Notes under the pieces: model-generated
The model's database searches: none
What the model saw: only the letters and a program-made list of their open reading frames with translations
What the model was told of the DNA's origin: nothing
Program-made: the position numbers and the translations under genes
Shown here: positions 13,816 to 18,374 of the stretch, piece by piece
Layout: each line of letters opens with the position of its first letter
Position numbering within the stretch: the first letter of the stretch is position 1
Assembly: GCA_002336485.1 (NCBI GenBank)
Contig: DDCZ01000076.1
Span: 1-18,374 of the forward strand
Length of the DNA: 18,374 bases
Direction: 5' to 3'
Origin: Flavobacteriales bacterium UBA1993
Lineage (GTDB): Bacteria; Bacteroidota; Bacteroidia; Flavobacteriales_G; Salibacteraceae

Positions 13816-14616
13816 TCAGCGTAATGCTTGATAAATAAATACATCCCCCTGTCTTGTTATAAGAACACGATTGCGATTGGCCGCAAAAGTTTCTTGCTCA
13901 TCTATCGGTATTTCGACACGCTCAATGCTTCCATCGTACAGATTAAACGCTTCCAACTTCTGGTTTTCGGAATAAAAGAGTCGATTGTCGTTCACGACCA
14001 AGCGGTCAATTTCCTTGATTGGGATTTTTCTCAGGTAGTTTCCAAATACATCAAATTCCATCACGCCATGGTTCGGGTCGGTGAGATAGACCTTGTTGTT
14101 TACCTCGATAAGGTCTGTTGGATTCAATTCTTGGCGAAACAGCTGAGACAAACTCAGTGATCGCGTTTGTTCCTCTAGCTTTTCATTAAGACGGATGAGT
14201 ACGAAATTGATGGGATCATACAGCCACATGCCATTTGAGTGCGACGTAGCGACCAGTGATATTTGCTCATATCCAGACTCGAACCAATTGATTCGTTCGC
14301 TTAATTCGCCCAGACGTGAATCTAAGGTATAGAGCATCATTTGATCAGGAGAATACAGCAAGACCTTCATCGGGTTGCTAACATCTAGCAGCACCGCCTC
14401 CCCTATTCGTTTATCGCTAAACCTATTCAGCTCCACGCCATCGGCGTCAAGTTTTAATACTTCGCCTTTCTTAACTATGTAGAGATTGTTGAGTTGATCC
14501 AGCTCACAATACTCTGCCTTGAGTTGATGCTTTTGCACCATCTTATAAGACTTGGTTTGAGCATTGGAAACGCTAAAAGCAAAAACAAAACTGAAGAAGA
14601 TGACCTGTTTGATCAT
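13816..14616 (-). CDS. Exported propeller-like protein next to GH3
   Basis: The 266-aa product has a signal peptide (MIKQVIFFSFVFAFSVSNA, cleavage expected before QTK). The rest is a series of short strand-turn units such as DQLNNLYIVKKGEVLKLDADG, NPMKVLLYSPDQMMLYTLDS and NKVYLTDPNHGVMEFDVFG, as in beta-propeller folds. I recall a protein of this size and layout next to the GH3 gene in many flavobacteria, but no function is known to me. The ATG lies 9 bp after the GH3 stop, so the two genes are almost certainly co-transcribed. No lipobox, anchor or T9SS domain is present, so the product is probably periplasmic. Confidence 0.8.
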   Translation of the reverse strand: MIKQVIFFSFVFAFSVSNAQTKSYKMVQKHQLKAEYCELDQLNNLYIVKKGEVLKLDADGVELNRFSDKRIGEAVLLDVSNPMKVLLYSPDQMMLYTLDSRLGELSERINWFESGYEQISLVATSHSNGMWLYDPINFVLIRLNEKLEEQTRSLSLSQLFRQELNPTDLIEVNNKVYLTDPNHGVMEFDVFGNYLRKIPIKEIDRLVVNDNRLFYSENQKLEAFNLYDGSIERVEIPIDEQETFAANRNRVLITRQGDVFIYQALR

Positions 14617-14625
14617 GTTGTGAAA

Positions 14626-16146
14626 TTACCCTTCATCAACGACTTCCATGATCGAATTGATATAATCTCGCGAATTGGAAAGTCGAGGAACCTTATTCTG
14701 ACCTCCGAGCTTACCGCGTTTTTGCATCCATTTGTAGAAGGTGCCTGGGGGTAGTTGACGAACTTTAGGCATACAAAGCACGGCGTCGTGATATCGTTTG
14801 GCCTCGTAATCACTGTTTATCGACTTCAACGCATTGTCAAACACCTCCGTGAAGTATTCAATGTCCGAAGGAGGATCAATAAATTCAATAACCCATTCGT
14901 GACCTCCAGCCTTTGTACCATCCATAAAAATTGGGGCTGCCGAGTATTCCTTTATGGACGATCTAGTTTTTTCACAAACCTGCCTTAGTGCCTCATCTGC
15001 ATTATCGACGATGAGCTCTTCGCCAAAAACATTAATGAAGTGTTTTGTCCTCCCGCTCACCTTAATTCTAAACGGATCAAGACATGTGAACTTGATCGTA
15101 TCACCGATTAAATAGCGCCACAAACCGCCTGTTGTTGAGATAATCAAGGCATAGTTAACTCCAATTTCGACTTCGTCCAATTGTAATGTTTTCGGAAACT
15201 CTTTTCCCAATTCAGCCAACGGCATAAACTCATAGAAAATCCCATAGTCCAGCATCAATAGAAGGTCGTCTCGTTTGGTGTCGTCCTGTATTCCGAAAAA
15301 CCCTTCGGATGCATTGTAGGTTTCGGAATAATTTACTTGCCCATTGTCTCCAATTAAATCTTTGAAAGAAGCGCGATAGGGAGAAAAGTTCACACCTCCG
15401 TGCACATACCACTCGAGGTTCGGCCACACCTCAATAATCTTTGATTTACCGGTTCGCTCCAATACGCGCTTTAAGAGTACGAGCATCCAACTGGGCACTC
15501 CTGAGATGTTGGTTATGTTCTGATCTACCGTAACATCCACAATCTGCTCAATTTTCTCCTCCCAGCTCGGGTTGAGAGCAATGCTTATGTCGGGTGTTCG
15601 ATGCAATGAAGCCCAGAATGGAAGATTTCGGATAATTATGGCACTCAGGTCACCCGTATAACTGCCTTCGTTTAATGGGACAAAGTCTGAACTACCTCCC
15701 ATAACGAGCGCACGCCCTTCCAACAGCCTCGAATCTTCAAACTCGTTGTAATAAAATGACATTAAGTCCTTCCCACCCTTGTAATGACAGTCCTCTAATG
15801 ACTCTGTGCTAACCGGAATAAACTTGCTCTTGTCGCTTGTAGTGCCACTAGATTTTGCGAACATGGTAATATCTGAAGGCCAAAGTATGTTTTGCTCACC
15901 ATGAACTATTCGCTCAATGTCTGCCTTAAATCCGTCGTATTCTTGGACAGGCACCCGCGCTTTGAACGCATCCAGATTCCCTAGCTCCCCAAATCCATAA
16001 CGTTTTCCCCATTCAGTATTCTTAGCCGTGTCAGTTAATTCTGAAAACCAATCCTGCTGCACATCATGAGGGTATTTCATGAACAGTTCAATCTGATGGA
16101 TGCGCTTTTTTATGAACCACCCGAATATGGAATTGATGATCGCCAT
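14626..16146 (-). CDS. GH3-family acyl-adenylating (acid-amido synthetase-like) protein
   Basis: This 506-aa protein belongs to the GH3 family of ANL adenylating enzymes, which in plants join auxin, jasmonate or other acyl acids to amino acids; the bacterial substrate is unknown. All three adenylate-forming motifs are readable: SSGTTSDKSKFIPVS at 99-113, YNASEGFFGIQ at 277-287, and WRYLIGDTIKF at 343-353. The C-terminal lid follows the SGRTKHFINVFGEEL hinge region and carries FYKWMQKRGKLGGQNKVPRL near the end, with the conserved GKLGGQNKVPR. The length fits bacterial GH3 (plant enzymes are about 600 aa). The ATG at 16144-16146 begins MAIINSIFGWFIKKRI. It is the second gene of the minus-strand cluster, 37 bp after the PolX-like gene and 9 bp before the exported propeller-like gene. 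Confidence 0.92.
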   Translation of the reverse strand: MAIINSIFGWFIKKRIHQIELFMKYPHDVQQDWFSELTDTAKNTEWGKRYGFGELGNLDAFKARVPVQEYDGFKADIERIVHGEQNILWPSDITMFAKSSGTTSDKSKFIPVSTESLEDCHYKGGKDLMSFYYNEFEDSRLLEGRALVMGGSSDFVPLNEGSYTGDLSAIIIRNLPFWASLHRTPDISIALNPSWEEKIEQIVDVTVDQNITNISGVPSWMLVLLKRVLERTGKSKIIEVWPNLEWYVHGGVNFSPYRASFKDLIGDNGQVNYSETYNASEGFFGIQDDTKRDDLLLMLDYGIFYEFMPLAELGKEFPKTLQLDEVEIGVNYALIISTTGGLWRYLIGDTIKFTCLDPFRIKVSGRTKHFINVFGEELIVDNADEALRQVCEKTRSSIKEYSAAPIFMDGTKAGGHEWVIEFIDPPSDIEYFTEVFDNALKSINSDYEAKRYHDAVLCMPKVRQLPPGTFYKWMQKRGKLGGQNKVPRLSNSRDYINSIMEVVDEG

Positions 16147-16183
16147 TTAGCAGCGAAATAATGTCAATTGAGTGAACTTCAAT

Positions 16184-17764
16184 TTATTTTGAATCAAATT
16201 TTTCCTGTAATTGCGCCAACCCCAAGGCGTTCAAGCACATACCCTTGACCAATCCTCCCTTGCGGGCAGCAATAACTCCGTACTTCATATGATGAAACCC
16301 TTCTTTTCGGTGAGCATCCGGATTGATACTGACCATGACATTTCTTTCCTGGCAATAATGAATCCAAGTCCAATCAATATCCAATCGCATAGGATTCGCG
16401 TTTAGCTCGATGGATACATTATTGGCTGCACAGGCGTCAATCACTTTTTTATGATCAATCGGATAGCCCGGTCTGCTAAGGAGTAAACGCCCGGTTGGGT
16501 GACCCAATATGGAAGTAAACGGATTCTCGACAGCCTTTATAAGACGTTTGGTGGCAGCCTCCTCGTCCATTTTCATGGCACTGTGAATCGAGGCTACAAC
16601 AAAATCGAAAGTGGCAAGTATATCGTTCGTATAATCCAAATCTCCATTTGGAAGGATGTCACTTTCTATTCCTTTCAAGATTTTGAACGGAGCCATTTCA
16701 TCATTAAGCTGATCAATCTCTTCGTGCTGTTGGATTATATCGAACGGAGTTAACCCGCCAGCGTAGACCGCAGTTTGACTGTGGTCGCAAATTCCAAAGT
16801 AGGTATAACCTAGGTTTTTCAGATAGCGCGCCATTTCCTGAAGCGTATGGATTCCGTCGCTATATGTACTGTGATTGTGAAGACACCCAACCAAATCAGC
16901 ATCAGTGATTAACTGACTCTCATCAAATTTCTCTGCCCACTCAAATTCATGGTGGCCTTCTCGCATCTCTTCAGGTATAAATCCGATCCCACTCTTAGTG
17001 TAAACCTCACTGGCAGTTTGAGTTCCCTCCAACGTCAAATTTTCGAGATGTTTAGGTTTCGCACCCAATTTAAATGCCTCAATCTGGTGCTCTTTCATGC
17101 TCACTTCGTGAAATTTTATCGGAATCGATATTTCAGAAAAATCCGGAAGTTCTTTGACATTGGATACGACAAAATCCAATTGAGTTAGAGTGAGCGCCTT
17201 TCGTCCGGCATCGCCGACAACAGTTACCATGGCCTCGGGATTTGTAGATTGCACGAATTCAATAACGTGCTCTACTATCGGCTCGGCCTTTATATAGTGA
17301 AAGCTCTTACTGTGCTCCATCATGAATTCGATGGACTCCTTCACGGCTTTTTGTGTCTTTTCACCAAACCCTTTAAAGTCAACCAAACGGTTTTCATTGC
17401 AAGCATAGTGCAACTCACCTGGCGACTCAATTCCCATGTCTCTCCAAATAACACGGACCTTACTTGGACCAATGCCTTTAATCGAAAGCATTTCAATCAC
17501 ACCCTTTGGCGTGCGCTCAATTAACTCATCTAATACAGACATTCGCTCTGTGTCAAGCAACTCCTCCAAATTGGACATCAGAGCTTTACCCATTCCAGGG
17601 ATTTGACCGTAATACATAGGATCCATTTCATAAATAGGATCTCCGTAACGACTCATTTGAAACGCCGCATTTGTATAGGATCGAACCTTGAATTTATTTT
17701 CTTCATGCAGCTCCATCAACTGGCCACACAATTTGAAATAGGATGCGATTTCTTTATTCTCCAT
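16184..17764 (-). CDS. polX: PolX-like protein: helix-hairpin-helix, degenerate polymerase palm, intact PHP domain
   Basis: The 526-aa protein has the layout of bacterial family X DNA polymerases: an 8-kDa-like N-terminal domain with helix-hairpin-helix motifs (IPGMGK at 55-60, KGIGPSK at 96-102, KGFGEK at 131-136), a palm region at about 160-270, and a C-terminal PHP nuclease domain. The PHP ligands are all present: H296 and H298 (HNHSTYSDG), D327/H328 (CDHS), E367 (GIESD), H394, H422 (GHPTGR), D483 and H485 (NPDAH). In the palm, the GSxRR motif has become GDAGRK and the DxD pair has become QLD (Q195, D197), and the fold is short. Polymerase activity is therefore doubtful, while 3'-5' exonuclease or phosphoesterase activity is likely. 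I chose the ATG at 17762-17764 over the GTG two codons upstream. Confidence 0.88.
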   Translation of the reverse strand: MENKEIASYFKLCGQLMELHEENKFKVRSYTNAAFQMSRYGDPIYEMDPMYYGQIPGMGKALMSNLEELLDTERMSVLDELIERTPKGVIEMLSIKGIGPSKVRVIWRDMGIESPGELHYACNENRLVDFKGFGEKTQKAVKESIEFMMEHSKSFHYIKAEPIVEHVIEFVQSTNPEAMVTVVGDAGRKALTLTQLDFVVSNVKELPDFSEISIPIKFHEVSMKEHQIEAFKLGAKPKHLENLTLEGTQTASEVYTKSGIGFIPEEMREGHHEFEWAEKFDESQLITDADLVGCLHNHSTYSDGIHTLQEMARYLKNLGYTYFGICDHSQTAVYAGGLTPFDIIQQHEEIDQLNDEMAPFKILKGIESDILPNGDLDYTNDILATFDFVVASIHSAMKMDEEAATKRLIKAVENPFTSILGHPTGRLLLSRPGYPIDHKKVIDACAANNVSIELNANPMRLDIDWTWIHYCQERNVMVSINPDAHRKEGFHHMKYGVIAARKGGLVKGMCLNALGLAQLQEKFDSK

Positions 17765-17784
17765 GCTCACTTCTTAGTGATGGA

Positions 17785-17792
17785 CGAAAATA
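17785..17792 (-). promoter_or_regulatory. Candidate -7 box (TATTTTCG) for the PolX-GH3 cluster
   Basis: On the minus strand TATTTTCG is one base from TAnnTTTG and identical to the box before the M23 gene. It would start transcription near 17778, about 14 nt before the ATG at 17764. No -33 element was recognised. Confidence 0.35.
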
Positions 17793-17857
17793 ACCCATGG
17801 ATAAGTTGATATTTCATGGTTAGAATAAAACTCAAAATTGTCCGGATGGAACAAAAG

Positions 17858-17892
17858 AAAAGGCCCAAATTGATAAATCAATTGGACCTTTT
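17858..17892 (-). terminator. Intrinsic terminator after the T9SS-sorted protein gene
   Basis: An imperfect inverted repeat: arms of about 16 nt (AAAAGG, then CCAATTGAT-like sequence) pair with one mismatch and one bulge around a short loop. On the minus strand the second arm runs into CCTTTTCTTTTG, a broken T-run. It lies 22 bp past the stop codon at 17915, the right place to end that transcript before the PolX-like gene begins. Confidence 0.7.
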
Positions 17893-17914
17893 CAGCGTTA
17901 ACGGATTGAAAACA

Positions 17915-18358
17915 CTATTTCATAAATGACACTACCGTCTCGTTCGATTCGGAACTGGCCTGCAGAAAGTAAATCCCTTTTGGCAGACTGGAAACGCAGA
18001 GAACTGGATCGGTTGTTTGAATCAGTTTATTGCCCATTATGTCATACACGCAAATTGAAACAAGACGTTCAGAAGAAGACACGTGCACATAGTCTTGACT
18101 TGGATTAGGAAATACGGCCACACTTAGCTCATCTGTCACTTCATCAATCCCTACGTTCACAATGGAAGTACAATCGGAAGTATCGACACAATTATCTACC
18201 GTGATCTGTACAGCGTATGTTCCGTTTTCCGAAGCCGTGAAGGATTGAGCGGTTTCTCCAGGAATACTCGCAAAAGCATTGCAATCGATCCACTGATAGG
18301 TGGCATCATTTTGATTTGACGAAAGCGTTGCCCCAACTTGAGTAACTCCCAATTCGAT
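17915..18358 (-). CDS. C-terminal part of a T9SS-secreted protein, frame broken at right edge
   Basis: About 147 codons of the end of a secreted protein are visible. The last 70 or so residues form a type A T9SS sorting domain: VAVFPNPSQDYVHVSS, then VYDIMGNKLIQT, then LPKGIYFLQASS and a short basic tail ending SFMK. Before it lies an Ig/PKD-like strand segment (ATYQWIDCNA, then ENGTYAVQITVDNCVDTSDC) with a pair of cysteines. The protein would be exported across the outer membrane and attached or released. The frame is closed by TGA at 18359-18361, only 14 bp from the window end; the only start after it is a TTG in mid-domain. A frameshift or sequence error near 18355-18365 is more likely than a true 145-residue protein without a signal peptide. 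Confidence 0.75.
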   Translation of the reverse strand: MELGVTQVGATLSSNQNDATYQWIDCNAFASIPGETAQSFTASENGTYAVQITVDNCVDTSDCTSIVNVGIDEVTDELSVAVFPNPSQDYVHVSSSERLVSICVYDIMGNKLIQTTDPVLCVSSLPKGIYFLQASSESNETVVSFMK

Positions 18359-18374
18359 TCAACATTTCAACACT

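Noticed and set aside
1..18374. Mobile element, CRISPR array, tRNA or phage-defence system
   Set aside because: Every stretch is accounted for by housekeeping or envelope genes, and gaps are under about 190 bp with no spaced repeats, transposase or cloverleaf-like sequence that I could find by eye.

Overview
The window looks like chromosomal core DNA of a Bacteroidota bacterium, probably a marine-type member of the Flavobacteriales. Five things support this. A promoter-like TAnnTTTG box, or its one-mismatch variant TAnnTTCG, lies upstream of most transcription units. Shine-Dalgarno sequences are not evident. A type IX secretion (T9SS) C-terminal sorting domain is encoded at the right edge. 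atpD-atpC forms a unit without the other ATP synthase genes, and its epsilon subunit is very short. The gene order alaS / M23 peptidase / MerR-like and the pairing of GH3 with a small exported propeller-like protein are typical of this phylum as I recall it. Coding density is very high and no intergenic gap exceeds about 190 bp. I see no tRNA, rRNA, CRISPR array, insertion sequence or prophage.

Layout, left to right. (1) 1-1886, minus: alaS, with its C-terminal part lost at the left edge. (2) 1979-3303, plus: a membrane-anchored M23 peptidase and a small MerR-type regulator. They converge on hldD (3300-4256, minus; heptose epimerase for the LPS core), and the two stop codons overlap. (3) 4326-6242, plus: a tight operon of a PTPS-type pterin synthase, folE and fabD. 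The synthase has the C(x)5HGH signature of the animal tetrahydrobiopterin enzyme rather than that of QueD. (4) 6232-6984, minus: a CpsB/YwqE-type PHP phosphatase, divergent from a cyclophilin lipoprotein (7004-7786, plus). (5) 7788-9450, minus: ribF, a translationally coupled exported leucine-rich-repeat protein, and a 39-residue lipoprotein with its own promoter-like box. (6) 9637-11387, plus: atpD-atpC, ended by a perfect bidirectional terminator. (7) 11458-17764, minus: five genes, a PolX-like protein, a GH3-family acyl-adenylating enzyme, an exported propeller-like protein, a deoxynucleoside kinase and a large exported protein that has no ATG, GTG or TTG where its signal peptide begins. 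(8) 17915 to the right edge, minus: the C-terminal part of a T9SS-exported protein, with its frame broken near the edge.

Most of the window is housekeeping: alanylation of tRNA, cell wall and LPS, pterin and fatty-acid synthesis, FAD, and ATP synthase. I found no clear new multi-gene system. The items most worth following are the PTPS-II plus folE pair, the GH3 cluster with its exported partners, the apparent ATT start codon, the PolX-like protein with a degraded polymerase active site, and promoter-like boxes placed so close to start codons that leaders would be very short or absent.
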